Below are positions 35,193 through 43,652 of a stretch of DNA of 64,000 nt, in pieces (the stretch's first letter is position 1; every line of letters starts with the position of its first letter). The notes below the pieces were generated by a model that did not search any database, had not been told where the DNA came from, and saw only the letters and a program-made list of their open reading frames with translations. A program made the translations under genes and the position numbers. This DNA is from Clostridium sp. LS (lineage in GTDB: Bacteria > Bacillota > Clostridia > Clostridiales > Clostridiaceae), in assembly GCF_002760435.1 (NCBI RefSeq), contig NZ_AUUU01000041.1, positions 62,001 to 126,000 on the forward strand. The letters run 5' to 3'.

Positions 35193-35225
35193 ATCACAGT
35201 TGTAACACTTGTTACATACTGTGAT
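35193..35225 (+). terminator. Hairpin after hepT
   Basis: ATCACAGTTGTAAC pairs with GTTACATACTGTGAT with a one-base bulge around a four-base loop, followed by a T-rich run. The same bases contain the CRP/FNR-type dyad at 35201-35216, so the segment may have two functions. Confidence 0.5.
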
Positions 35226-35243
35226 TTTATTTTGTAATACAAT
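35201..35243 (+). promoter_or_regulatory. CRP/FNR-type dyad at -41.5 of the DUF1858 promoter
   Basis: TGTAACACTTGTTACA (35201-35216) fits the CRP/FNR superfamily pattern TGTnA-N6-TnACA with perfect six-base arms. A -10-like TACAAT follows at 35238-35243, putting the start site near 35250 and the dyad centre (35208.5) at about -41.5, the class II activator position. The regulator could be an FNR- or HcpR-like protein encoded elsewhere (inference). Confidence 0.5.
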
Positions 35244-35310
35244 ATACACAAGATAAGAAATTAAAATTAAATTATAATTAATAATAAATTAGAAAACAGG
35301 AGGAATCAAT

Positions 35311-35493
35311 ATGATAACTAAAGAAATGACATTAGCACAAATAATTAATATTAAGGAAGATGCTCCACAAATTTTAATGAATTTTGGTATGGGGTGTGTT
35401 GGATGCCCATCAGCACAAGCAGAGAGTCTTGAAGATGCAGTAAAGGTACATGGATTAAATCTAGACCAACTATTAGAAGCATTAAATAAATAG
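35311..35493 (+). CDS. DUF1858-domain protein
   Basis: A 60-residue complete DUF1858 protein, the small helical domain often found with hybrid-cluster proteins, redox enzymes or nitrogen-oxide stress genes. Features are the opening MITKEMTLAQIINIKEDAPQIL and the redox-type cysteine pair in GMGCVGCPSAQAESLEDA. It starts at ATG 35311 after AGGAGG. It has a plausible activator-controlled promoter upstream and a sulfite/nitrite reductase-like gene downstream. The biochemical role of the family is not settled. Confidence 0.88.
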   Translation: MITKEMTLAQIINIKEDAPQILMNFGMGCVGCPSAQAESLEDAVKVHGLNLDQLLEALNK

Positions 35494-35586
35494 CTAGAAG
35501 ATTTCTAAAATGTAAATTCTACTTAAGCTAATAAACAACCTAAAAAGGTAAGAGTTTACAATTTGAATAATTATAATGTTTTAAAG

Positions 35587-35699
35587 GGCAAAGATAATTT
35601 CGATGAAAACACATAATGAGAGGTTGACACGCTTGTGCTTGAATAAATGTTTATTTGGGCAATTATATGTGTGACAACCTCTTATTAAGTATTTTGCCA
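35587..35699. repeat. Long imperfect foldback between DUF1858 and reductase-like genes
   Basis: GGCAAA at the left end (about 35587) pairs with TTTTGCC at the right end (about 35692-35698), and GAGAGGTTGACAC pairs with GTGTGACAACCTCTT near 35620 and 35671. A small AATAAA/TTTATT hairpin lies in the centre. It could be a terminator, a regulatory leader RNA or a small foldback element. No target duplication was seen. It is the only structure in the gap 35494-35822. Confidence 0.45.
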
Positions 35700-35822
35700 G
35701 CATATTTTCTATAAAAAATTAATTAAAGACTTTTTAGATAGGCAAATACCATATATAATATAGTTACAGAAAATTATAAAGAATATAGCATATATGATTT
35801 AGTTTGATCAGGAGGGCAAAAG

Positions 35823-36491
35823 ATGAGTTTTGGAAACTTGCAGAAAATCAGAGATGGAAAAAGAACTTTTGGAATAACTCCGCATATTCCAGGTGGATTT
35901 ATTACAACAGAGGTAATGCAAAAAATTGTGGATGTTACAAAAAAATATAATGGGATACTAAAAATAACATCTGGTCAACGAATATTAATTACTAATTTAA
36001 AACAAGAGGATCTAAGTAGAATATGGGAAGAACTTGAAATGGAACCTGCTGTAAGAACACAAAATTCAGTTAAAAACGTTGAGATATGTCCTGCTGGGTA
36101 TTGTAAAAGGTCTAAATTTAATACTATTGGTACAGGAATGAAGCTTTCAAAAAAATACCAATGGATGGAAATGCCATGTAGAACTAAGATTGGTGTGGCA
36201 GGATGTAGAAATGCCTGCGGCAGTGTTTATAGTAAGGATGTTGGAGTAATAGCTGATAAAACAGGATTTATTGTTACTGCTGGCGGATCTGGAGGGTATA
36301 ATCCGAGAATGTCAGATATTATAGCAGTAGATATAACTGAAAAACAAGCTCTTAATTTGGTAGATAATGTTTTTGCATATTACAAAGAACATGCAGAACC
36401 AGGTGAAAAATTAGGTTTTTTTATTGATAGAGTTAGCATTGACAAATTTAAGGAAGAAGTATTAAAGGGGATAGAGGAATTAACTAAATAG
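35823..36491 (+). CDS. Small sulfite/nitrite reductase-like siroheme protein
   Basis: A 222-residue protein corresponding to one nitrite/sulfite-reductase half. An N-terminal ferredoxin-like half-domain (GGFITTEVMQKIVDVTKKYNGILKITSGQRI) is followed by the [4Fe-4S]-siroheme cysteine set, two pairs in EICPAGYC and GVAGCRNACGS. A C-terminal segment (GGSGGYNPRMSD) completes the half-repeat. Full assimilatory enzymes contain two such repeats, so this small form acts as a homodimer or has a different, perhaps electron-carrier or detoxification, role. It starts at ATG 35823 after AGGAGG. Context with DUF1858 suggests nitrogen-oxide or sulfur stress. Confidence 0.8.
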   Translation: MSFGNLQKIRDGKRTFGITPHIPGGFITTEVMQKIVDVTKKYNGILKITSGQRILITNLKQEDLSRIWEELEMEPAVRTQNSVKNVEICPAGYCKRSKFNTIGTGMKLSKKYQWMEMPCRTKIGVAGCRNACGSVYSKDVGVIADKTGFIVTAGGSGGYNPRMSDIIAVDITEKQALNLVDNVFAYYKEHAEPGEKLGFFIDRVSIDKFKEEVLKGIEELTK

Positions 36492-36615
36492 TTATAAGAT
36501 TTATTAAAACAAATGTTGAAGATTAATTTTTCGCCAGTAGTGTAAAAAAGACATTCTCCTGGCAATTATTATTTTATATTGTCATTATTTTAAAGAAATT
36601 TAATTAGGTATATGT

Positions 36616-36621
36616 TATAAT
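36616..36621 (+). promoter_or_regulatory. Extended -10 promoter candidate for the hydrogenase gene
   Basis: TATAAT at 36616-36621 is preceded by TGT, giving an extended -10, without a good -35. It leaves a leader of about 190 bases before the hydrogenase start at 36816. A weak GCCAG/CTGGC hairpin near 36532-36562 may end the preceding gene. Nothing else was seen in the gap 36492-36815. Confidence 0.4.
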
Positions 36622-36815
36622 TGAGATTGAGTTTATGTATATTAATTAAAAAAATATAAACCTTTACGATTATCATAGTGATAAATATTAGTGAAAATGG
36701 GGAAATTTACGATCCGCATACTAATAATAATTCACTATTAAGATTACAATTAATATATATAATGTATAAAGTTTATAATAAAAGAAACTCAAGAAAAATA
36801 AGGAGTGTGAATATT

Positions 36816-38756
36816 ATGGGAGATAATAAAACATCTTTTATACAAAGTGCATTAGGTTCTGTTTTTTCTGTTTTTAGTCCAGAAGAACTACAAGAATTAT
36901 CTAATGGTAGAAAAATAGCTATATGCGGAAAAGTTAATAATCCAGGAATAATTGAAGTTCCAGAAGGGGCTACATTAAACGATATAATTGAACAATGTGG
37001 AGGATTAATAAATAAAAGTAATTTTAAGGCAGCTCAAATTGGACTTCCTTTTGGCGGTTTTTTAACACAGGATAGTCTAGATAAAGAGTTTGATTTTGGA
37101 TTATTTTATGATAATATAGCGAGAACTATAATTATACTTTCACAAGAAGATTGTATTATTCAGTTTGAAAAATTTTATATAGAATATCTGCTTGCAAAAA
37201 TAAAAGATGGCTCTTATAAGAATTATGAAATTGTTAAAGAAGATATAACTGAAATGTTTAATATTTTAAATAGGATTAGTAAGGGCGTATCTAATATGCG
37301 TGAGATTTATATTTTAAGAAATCTTGCAGTAACAGTTAAGAGTAAAATGAAACAAAAACATAATATTATGGAAGAAATAATTGAAAAGTTTTACGAAGAA
37401 ATTGAAGAACATATTGAAGAAAAGAAATGTTATACTTCCCAATGTAATCATCTTATAAAGTTAACTATTACAAAAAAATGTATTGGGTGTGGAGCATGTA
37501 AGAGAGCGTGCCCAGTTGACTGTATTGAGGGGGAATTAAAAAAGAAGCATAATATTGATTATAATAGATGTACTCATTGCGGTGCATGTGTTTCTGCATG
37601 TCCAGTAGATGCAATAACTGCAGGGGATAATACTCTTTTATTCCTTAGAGATTTAGCTACGCCAAATAAGATAGTTATCACACAGATGGCTCCAGCTATT
37701 AGAGTTGCAATTGGTGAGGCATTTGGATTTGAACCAGGAGATAATGTAGAAAAGAAATTAGCAGCAGGGCTAAAAAAATTAGGCGTAAATTATGTTTTTG
37801 ATACTACTTGGGGTGCTGATTTAACTATTATGGAAGAGGCAGCGGAATTGCAGGATAGACTTGAAAGGCATTTGGCTGGAGATGAAAATGTAAAGCTTCC
37901 GATACTTACTTCATGTTGTCCTTCTTGGATAAAGTTTATAGAACAGAATTACGCAGATATGCTAGATGTACCGTCATCAGCAAAATCACCTATGGAGATG
38001 TTTGCAATTGTAGCGAAAGAAATATGGGCAAAAGAAAAAGGTCTTTCAAGAGATGAAGTGACTTCAGTTGCAATAATGCCATGTATTGCTAAGAAATACG
38101 AAGCTTCAAGACCAGAATTTTCTGTAGATATGAATTATGATGTTGATTATGTTATTACAACAAGAGAACTTATAAAAATCTTTGAAAACTCCGGAATAGA
38201 TTTAAAAACTCTTGAAGATGAAGAAATAGATTCAGTTATGGGAGAATATACTGGTGCAGGTATAATATTTGGTAGAACAGGTGGAGTTATTGAAGCCGCA
38301 GTAAGAACTGCCCTTGAAAATATAACTGGAAATAGAATTGAAAATATAGAATTTGAGCAGCTTAGAGGCTGGGATGGTTTTAGAATTTGTGAACTTGAAG
38401 TTGATGACATAAAGCTTAGAATAGGTGTTGCACATGGTTTAAGGGAAGCAGCTAAAATGTTAGATAAAATAAGATCTGGTGAAGAATTTTTCCATGCAAT
38501 AGAAATTATGGCTTGTATCGGTGGATGCATTGGCGGTGGTGGACAGCCTAAAATTAAAAAGAACAAACAACAAGTTTTAGAACAAAGAGCAGAAGGCTTG
38601 AATAATATTGACAGATCTAAAGTACTTAGAAGATCCAATGAGAATCCTGAAGTACTAGCTATTTATGATAAGTATTTAGATCATCCATTAAGCAATAAGG
38701 CTCATGAGCTTCTTCACACAACTTATTTCCCTAGAATGAAGAAAAATAATGATTAA
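36816..38756 (+). CDS. [FeFe] hydrogenase with SLBB/NuoF-like N-terminus
   Basis: A 646-residue iron-only hydrogenase. Residues about 33-85 are an SLBB/NuoF-like segment (ICGKVNNPGIIEVPEGATL), and residues 100-180 look like the helical tail of NuoF but lack its iron-sulfur cysteines. Two [4Fe-4S] ferredoxin clusters follow (C222/225/228/232 and C252/255/258/262). The H-cluster domain is complete: TSCCPSW (C367, C368), MPCIAKKYE (C423) and MACIGGCIGGGGQP (C567, C571). Six-residue and longer linkers match the monomeric clostridial type. The frame opens at 36678, but ATG 36816 after AAGGAG is clearly better. It evolves or consumes H2 with ferredoxin; maturases are not in the window. Confidence 0.93.
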   Translation: MGDNKTSFIQSALGSVFSVFSPEELQELSNGRKIAICGKVNNPGIIEVPEGATLNDIIEQCGGLINKSNFKAAQIGLPFGGFLTQDSLDKEFDFGLFYDNIARTIIILSQEDCIIQFEKFYIEYLLAKIKDGSYKNYEIVKEDITEMFNILNRISKGVSNMREIYILRNLAVTVKSKMKQKHNIMEEIIEKFYEEIEEHIEEKKCYTSQCNHLIKLTITKKCIGCGACKRACPVDCIEGELKKKHNIDYNRCTHCGACVSACPVDAITAGDNTLLFLRDLATPNKIVITQMAPAIRVAIGEAFGFEPGDNVEKKLAAGLKKLGVNYVFDTTWGADLTIMEEAAELQDRLERHLAGDENVKLPILTSCCPSWIKFIEQNYADMLDVPSSAKSPMEMFAIVAKEIWAKEKGLSRDEVTSVAIMPCIAKKYEASRPEFSVDMNYDVDYVITTRELIKIFENSGIDLKTLEDEEIDSVMGEYTGAGIIFGRTGGVIEAAVRTALENITGNRIENIEFEQLRGWDGFRICELEVDDIKLRIGVAHGLREAAKMLDKIRSGEEFFHAIEIMACIGGCIGGGGQPKIKKNKQQVLEQRAEGLNNIDRSKVLRRSNENPEVLAIYDKYLDHPLSNKAHELLHTTYFPRMKKNND

Positions 38757-38768
38757 TAACCATATAAC

Positions 38769-38804
38769 AAAAAAATCCTTGAAGAGAATTCAAGGATTTT
38801 TTTT
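38769..38804 (+). terminator. Terminator after the hydrogenase gene
   Basis: AAAAAAATCCTTGAA (38769-38783) pairs with TTCAAGGATTTTTTT (38789-38803), with a five-base loop and a long T-run. Confidence 0.9.
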
Positions 38805-39265
38805 GTTAATAATATGATATAAAATTTAAAATTTTAACAAAATAATAATAGATAACTGCAAAAATATGTCTAATTAAAATTTCATATTATTAATTTTACA
38901 AATAATATTGACTAAAAAACTTATTTTAATGTTATATTTATGTTAAGTATTTTTAACAAAGAAATTTTGTATTAATAATAGATATAACATTACAATAACA
39001 GTTTATGATAGATTTACGCGATCGTGAGTATTTAAGGTTTTATTGTGATATTAATAAATTTAAAATAATAAAGTTTAGTCAAAAATTGGATACAGAATTT
39101 TGAAAAAAATTAGTTTAATAGTATAATAAAGTATAGTAATATTAAATTTAGGTTAAGTTTTATTAAAAACAGTTTAAATTTACTTTAAAATAGAATATAC
39201 TTGTACAGGATTGTAATATTTTAATAATGTGTCGAATTTTATATTTTACAGGGAGATGTGATAGT
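38805..39265. other. A/T-rich intergenic region upstream of the phosphate transport pair
   Basis: No gene is visible in about 460 bases. A short GC-rich island (TTACGCGATCGTGA, near 39012-39025) stands out from the A/T background and is partly palindromic; it could be a regulator site. No Pho box could be recognised with confidence. Confidence 0.4.
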
Positions 39266-39889
39266 ATGTTTAATTTAAATCCAAAAGAAGATAAGTTCTA
39301 TAAAATGTTTATAGAAGCTGCACAAAATGTTGATGAAGCAGCAGTAGTATTAAGGAAAAGTTTAGATTCCTTATCTAATATCGATTTAGATGTTAGCAAG
39401 ATTGAAGAATTAGAGCACAATGGTGATAGATTAGTAAATACTATGGTTAAAGAATTAAATGATTCGTTTATTACTCCATTTGACAGAGAAGATATGTATT
39501 TATTAATTAAAAGAATTGATGATGTACTTGACTTGATTAATTCTACAGTACATAGATTTGTTATGTTTAATGTTACTGAAAGCACTGATGCAGCTAAATA
39601 CCTAGCAGACATGATAATAAAATGTACAAAATTACTTGTAGAATTAATGGGCGAACTTCATTTAATAGGAAATAAAAATCATATAAGTGAAACAATATTA
39701 ACAATAAATCAAATCGAAAGTGAAGTTGACCGTTTGTTTAGAAAAACAGTAGGAGAGTTATTTAGAAATGAAAAAGATCCTATTGAAATTATAAAATGGA
39801 AAGAAATATATCAAATTTTAGAAAATACTATTGATAAGTGTGAAAAAATTGCAAACATTATAGAGGGAGTTGTTATTAAGAATGCTTAG
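39266..39889 (+). CDS. DUF47/PhoU-like regulator of phosphate transporter
   Basis: A 207-residue helical protein of the DUF47 (TIGR00153, PhoU-like) family: MFNLNPKEDKFYKMFIEAAQNVDEAA, LEHNGDRLVNTMVKELNDSFITPFDREDMYLLIKRIDDVLDLI and IKWKEIYQILENTIDKCEKIANIIEGVVI. Proteins of this family regulate or assist the PiT transporter encoded with them. The frame begins at 39227, but ATG 39266 has GGGAGATG upstream and gives the typical N-terminus. It overlaps the transporter gene by eight bases. Confidence 0.92.
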   Translation: MFNLNPKEDKFYKMFIEAAQNVDEAAVVLRKSLDSLSNIDLDVSKIEELEHNGDRLVNTMVKELNDSFITPFDREDMYLLIKRIDDVLDLINSTVHRFVMFNVTESTDAAKYLADMIIKCTKLLVELMGELHLIGNKNHISETILTINQIESEVDRLFRKTVGELFRNEKDPIEIIKWKEIYQILENTIDKCEKIANIIEGVVIKNA

Positions 39890-40880
39890 TACTATGACTT
39901 TAACAGTATTGATAGTAGTAACAGTATTAATATTTGATTTTATAAATGGATTTCATGATACAGCTACAGCAGTTGCTACTTCGATTACAACAAGGGCGCT
40001 TAAACCTAAAACCGCAATTATAATATGTGCAATATTTAACTTTCTAGGTGCATTTACTGGAACAGCAGTTGCTAAAACTGTAGGAGAAAGCATAGTAAGT
40101 CATAACTCTATTGAGCAGTGGGTTATATTGGGTGTTTTAATTTCAGCTATAATATGGAATATAATCACATGGTACTTTGGTATTCCAAGTAGTTCTTCTC
40201 ACGCATTAATAGGAGCATTAGTAGGTGGCGGAATTGCTTATAACGGAAATTTTAATGTAGTTAATTGGTATAATCTTTTCCATGATGTTGTTATATGGAT
40301 ATTTATAGCGCCAATTATAGGATTTACTGTAGGTTACATATTAATGATTTTATTAAATTGGATTTTAAGACCTTTTAAGCCTGGTATTGTAAATAAAATA
40401 TTTTTAAAGCTTCAAGTTGCTTCAGGTGCATTTATGGCCTTAAATCATGGAAGTAATGATGCACAAAAATCTATGGGATTAATAACTATGGCTTTATTAA
40501 GTGGTAAGTTTATAAGTACATTTAATGTGCCTACATGGGTTATAGCATCCTGTGCATTAGCTATGGCAATTGGAACTGCAGCTGGAGGAAAAAAAATTAT
40601 CAAAACTATGGGAAGCGGGATGGCAAAATTAACACCTGTAAATGGATTTGCAGCCCAAACTGGTGGTGCGGCAGTAATTTATTTAGCGACATTCTTCCAT
40701 GCTCCAGTAAGTACAACGCATATTATTTCTACCTCAGTAATGGGAGTTGGAGCATCTAAGAGAATAAAATCAGTAAAATGGGGCGTAGCTCAAAATATAG
40801 TTTGGGCTTGGATTTTAACAATACCAATTACTGCAAGCCTTTCAGCATTAATTGTCTTTATAATGAAATTGTTTATGTAA
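39882..40880 (+). CDS. pit: PiT-family inorganic phosphate transporter
   Basis: A 332-residue secondary phosphate transporter with about ten membrane segments. The two inverted PiT signature repeats are visible: DFINGFHDTATAVATSITTRAL near the N-terminus and GAFMALNHGSNDAQKSMGL in the second half, plus PSSSSHALIGALVGGG and APVSTTHIISTSVMG. Its start overlaps the DUF47 gene (ATG 39882, stop of DUF47 at 39887-39889), so it is translationally coupled. It imports phosphate, probably with cations. Confidence 0.93.
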   Translation: MLSTMTLTVLIVVTVLIFDFINGFHDTATAVATSITTRALKPKTAIIICAIFNFLGAFTGTAVAKTVGESIVSHNSIEQWVILGVLISAIIWNIITWYFGIPSSSSHALIGALVGGGIAYNGNFNVVNWYNLFHDVVIWIFIAPIIGFTVGYILMILLNWILRPFKPGIVNKIFLKLQVASGAFMALNHGSNDAQKSMGLITMALLSGKFISTFNVPTWVIASCALAMAIGTAAGGKKIIKTMGSGMAKLTPVNGFAAQTGGAAVIYLATFFHAPVSTTHIISTSVMGVGASKRIKSVKWGVAQNIVWAWILTIPITASLSALIVFIMKLFM

Positions 40881-40924
40881 TAATTAATATAGTAAGAATT
40901 AAATAAAATTTAATTTTATAAGTT

Positions 40925-40970
40925 ATGGCCTGTAGATTTTTATTAGCATAGAAAATCTACAGGCCATTTT
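40925..40970. terminator. Bidirectional terminator between pit and CDF genes
   Basis: ATGGCCTGTAGATTTT (40925-40940) and AAAATCTACAGGCCAT (40952-40967) form a perfect 16-bp stem with T residues on both sides. It lies between convergent genes. Confidence 0.88.
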
Positions 40971-41007
40971 AGTTCAATTCATATTTAATTGCATTTGATT
41001 ACATAAT

Positions 41008-41910
41008 TCAATTATGAGTACAATTTAATTTACATTTATCAGAGTTACATCTCTTTTCACATGATTCAAGGTGAATCATAATTTCTGTATGATTAAGACT
41101 TTCTTCAATATCTTTTTCGATTTTATCACATATATCATGTGCTTCTTTTATAGTCATGTTTTCAGGGAATACTAAATGCAAGTCGATATATCTAATTCTA
41201 CCTGACTTTCTTGTCTTGAAATTATGGAAGTTACAGAAGATAGGAGAATATTTATTAATCCTATCTTTTATAATATCCTTTTCCCCATCAGATAAGGCAA
41301 CATCTAATAGTGGATTAAATGCAGATTTTAATAATTCAAGTGCTTCTTTTAATATAAAGATTGCAACTAATATTGCAACAACCGGGTCTAAGTAATTTAA
41401 CTTAGTAATCCAAATTAAAAATAACCCTATTCCAACTCCAAGTGAAGTGTATACATCTGCTTTCAAGTGTAATGCGTCTGCCTCTAAGGCTATAGAATCT
41501 TCTTGCTTGGCAACTTTATATAGTTGCTTAGATACTGCAAAGTTTATGGCAGAAGAAATAAACATAACTATAAATCCAAGTCCAATAGATTCTATTTCTC
41601 CAGGATAAATTATTTTTTTTACTGCCTCAATTATTATCCAAATTGATGCTACAAATATAAGTAGTGCCTCTATTACCCCAGAAATATTTTCTACCTTTCC
41701 ATGTCCATAAGGATGAACATCATCTGCAGGCATGTCAGATATCTTAACAGAAAAAAATGCTATTATTGCTGCAAGCAAGTCCATTGTTGAATGTATAGCT
41801 TCAGAAATTATGCTAACCGAACCTGTAAATAGACCAACAATCAATTTTAGAACTATCAAAGTGGTATTTGAAAGTAGAGACAATCTTGCTACTTTGACTT
41901 TAGCATTCAT
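41008..41910 (-). CDS. CDF-family metal cation exporter
   Basis: A 300-residue cation diffusion facilitator with six membrane segments and a C-terminal cytoplasmic ferredoxin-like domain. Metal-binding residues are in HSTMD (segment II) and DALHLKAD (segment V), and the family block DDVHPYGHGKVENISG is present. The C-terminus carries an added cysteine-rich tail (ESCEKRCNSDKCKLNC), a possible regulatory metal site. Likely substrates are Fe, Mn or Zn. It starts at ATG 41910 after AGGAGG. The upstream region carries a dyad and a Fur-like sequence. Confidence 0.9.
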   Translation of the reverse strand: MNAKVKVARLSLLSNTTLIVLKLIVGLFTGSVSIISEAIHSTMDLLAAIIAFFSVKISDMPADDVHPYGHGKVENISGVIEALLIFVASIWIIIEAVKKIIYPGEIESIGLGFIVMFISSAINFAVSKQLYKVAKQEDSIALEADALHLKADVYTSLGVGIGLFLIWITKLNYLDPVVAILVAIFILKEALELLKSAFNPLLDVALSDGEKDIIKDRINKYSPIFCNFHNFKTRKSGRIRYIDLHLVFPENMTIKEAHDICDKIEKDIEESLNHTEIMIHLESCEKRCNSDKCKLNCTHN

Positions 41911-41938
41911 AATAAATACCTCCTAATAAAATTAATGC

Positions 41939-41954
41939 TTTATCATTTGATAAA
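41939..41954 (-). promoter_or_regulatory. Dyad upstream of the CDF gene
   Basis: TTTATCATTTGATAAA has perfect seven-base arms around a two-base centre. It lies about 29-44 bp upstream of the CDF start codon, in the position of an operator near the promoter. Confidence 0.4.
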
Positions 41955-42029
41955 ACACATTAATAATATAATATACTTTTAAACGCAACAAAGTCAAGGA
42001 AAAAGCCTAATTAGAACATAATATCAATT

Positions 42030-42048
42030 GATAATGATTTGTATTATT
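42030..42048. promoter_or_regulatory. Fur-box-like sequence upstream of the CDF gene
   Basis: GATAATGATTTGTATTATT matches the 19-base Fur consensus at 14 positions by eye. Next to it is a perfect 12-base palindrome (TATCAATTGATA, 42022-42033). It lies between the divergent CDF and DUF2974 genes and would fit iron-dependent control. A/T-rich background makes chance matches likely. Confidence 0.3.
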
Positions 42049-42211
42049 GTAAATGATTAATAGTTCCAATACTGGGTTTATTGACAATTAGAGTTAAAAT
42101 TAGGTTCGGAATTTAAAGAAATGTTGTTAATTAGAATGAAAAATATATTACTTTTTTATAGGTACTGAATAGTATATTAGGAAAGTATTAATTGAAAAAT
42201 AGGGGGATAAA

Positions 42212-43420
42212 ATGTCGAGATTAACATATGAGGAGCATATCCTATTAGATAATTTGATATATTTGGAGTTAAATCCTAGTGAAAATAAGAAGATTATTGA
42301 TATTGTCTATAATTTAATGAATAATGGATACTTTGATTATTTCATGAATAAAGTTGGAGATTGTTTGATTAGAATGCCTAAAAGTGAATGGATAAACTTG
42401 CTAAAGCAAATACTAAGCAAGCCTAACTTGCGAGAACTGAGAATTACAAATACAAATACTTATTACAACAGTGGAATGAAATACGCTTGCTTTGTAGATG
42501 AAGAGGATAATGCTACAGTGGTTTTTAGAGGAACAGTAACAAGTGATGAGTGGGTTGATAATGGCAAATCCGCTTATGATGTTGAAACAACGGAGCAGAT
42601 AGATGCATTAAACTATATAAATACTCTTAGGTATAACAATATTACTGTAACTGGGCATTCAAAAGGAGGAAACAAAGCTCAGTTTGTAACGATTTTATCG
42701 CCGAAGGTAAGCAATTGCATTTCAGTAAATGGGCAAGGTTTTTCTAATGAATTTATAAATAGATATAGTAATGAGATTAATAGTAATAAATCAAAAATTG
42801 TATCGATTAATGCAAAGTATGATTATGTTAGTTGTCTATTTAATAGAATTTCTGACAAAATTCATTATATTAAAACAGATATTCAACTAAATCCTTTTGA
42901 TTACCATAAAATTAGCATATTGCTTGATAGGAATGGAAGATTAAGGGCGGAAACAAATGAAGCAGAATTTACAAAGATTATTAATGATTTTTCAAATAAG
43001 ATTATTTCAGATTTACCAGAAGATATGAGTAAATTAATTATTAATGAAGTAATTAATATTGTTGAATTGATTACTTGTAAGGAAAAAGATGACAAAAATC
43101 TTTTAAAAGTTGTTGGAGAATATTTATTAATGTTTTGTTATGAGAATTATTTAGAATATCAAGAAGTCTTTAATATTGGTTATACATTAATGGAAGCTTT
43201 AATTCTGCCTATGTATTTTTGGAATGATTTGATATATGCCCAAGAAACACAATCTAAGGATTCCCTGAATGATATTATAAGGAGAATGGATACGCTCGGA
43301 AGCAGTGTTATAAAGAAATTAGAGATTTCCAATAAAAATCAAATTAATGTAACAAATAGTCTTTCAAATTCAATTAACAATTTAATAGACAGGCTTAAAA
43401 ATGAAAGCCTAAAAAGTTAA
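42212..43420 (+). CDS. DUF2974 (Mbeg1-like) alpha/beta hydrolase
   Basis: A 402-residue protein. The central part has a lipase-like alpha/beta hydrolase core: NATVVFRGTVTSDEWVDNG (oxyanion region), then the nucleophile elbow TVTGHSKGGNKAQF with the catalytic serine, and KIVSINAKYDYVSCLF (acid strand). This is the DUF2974 pattern. N- and C-terminal thirds are helical, with a long C-terminal tail (NNLIDRLKNESLKS). No signal peptide is seen. The substrate is unknown. It starts at ATG 42212 after AGGGGGA. Confidence 0.82.
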   Translation: MSRLTYEEHILLDNLIYLELNPSENKKIIDIVYNLMNNGYFDYFMNKVGDCLIRMPKSEWINLLKQILSKPNLRELRITNTNTYYNSGMKYACFVDEEDNATVVFRGTVTSDEWVDNGKSAYDVETTEQIDALNYINTLRYNNITVTGHSKGGNKAQFVTILSPKVSNCISVNGQGFSNEFINRYSNEINSNKSKIVSINAKYDYVSCLFNRISDKIHYIKTDIQLNPFDYHKISILLDRNGRLRAETNEAEFTKIINDFSNKIISDLPEDMSKLIINEVINIVELITCKEKDDKNLLKVVGEYLLMFCYENYLEYQEVFNIGYTLMEALILPMYFWNDLIYAQETQSKDSLNDIIRRMDTLGSSVIKKLEISNKNQINVTNSLSNSINNLIDRLKNESLKS

Positions 43421-43427
43421 ACTAATA

Positions 43428-43517
43428 AACTGTCTCTAAAAGAAATCTAGTATAGTAATCTTTATTTATGATAAGTGACAATAATGAATAATATTAGATT
43501 TTGTTTTGGTGACAGTT
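43428..43517. repeat. Long imperfect inverted repeat after the DUF2974 gene
   Basis: Bases 43428-43449 (AACTGTCTCTAAAAGAAATC and on) pair imperfectly with 43495-43517 (TAGATTTTGTTTTGGTGACA and on), with a loop of about 45 bases. It may serve as terminator or be a decayed foldback element. Confidence 0.4.
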
Positions 43518-43652
43518 CTGTTTTAATAAATTTAAATTTATTAATGCATTGATAGATTTTGAAAGACTCTATCCTATTAAATAATTGAAAATTGTATATA
43601 ATAGAGTATAGAATAAAAAAATAGCATTTAAAGTGTAAAAATGGGAGATTTT

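Noticed and set aside
38147..38638. 163-codon open frame on the minus strand inside the hydrogenase gene
   Set aside because: The plus-strand frame carries all H-cluster motifs. The minus frame is a compositional shadow without a recognisable domain.
43428..43517. Inverted repeat after the DUF2974 gene as a complete small mobile element
   Set aside because: The arms are imperfect, no target duplication is visible and no second copy was seen in the window. A terminator-like role is equally likely.
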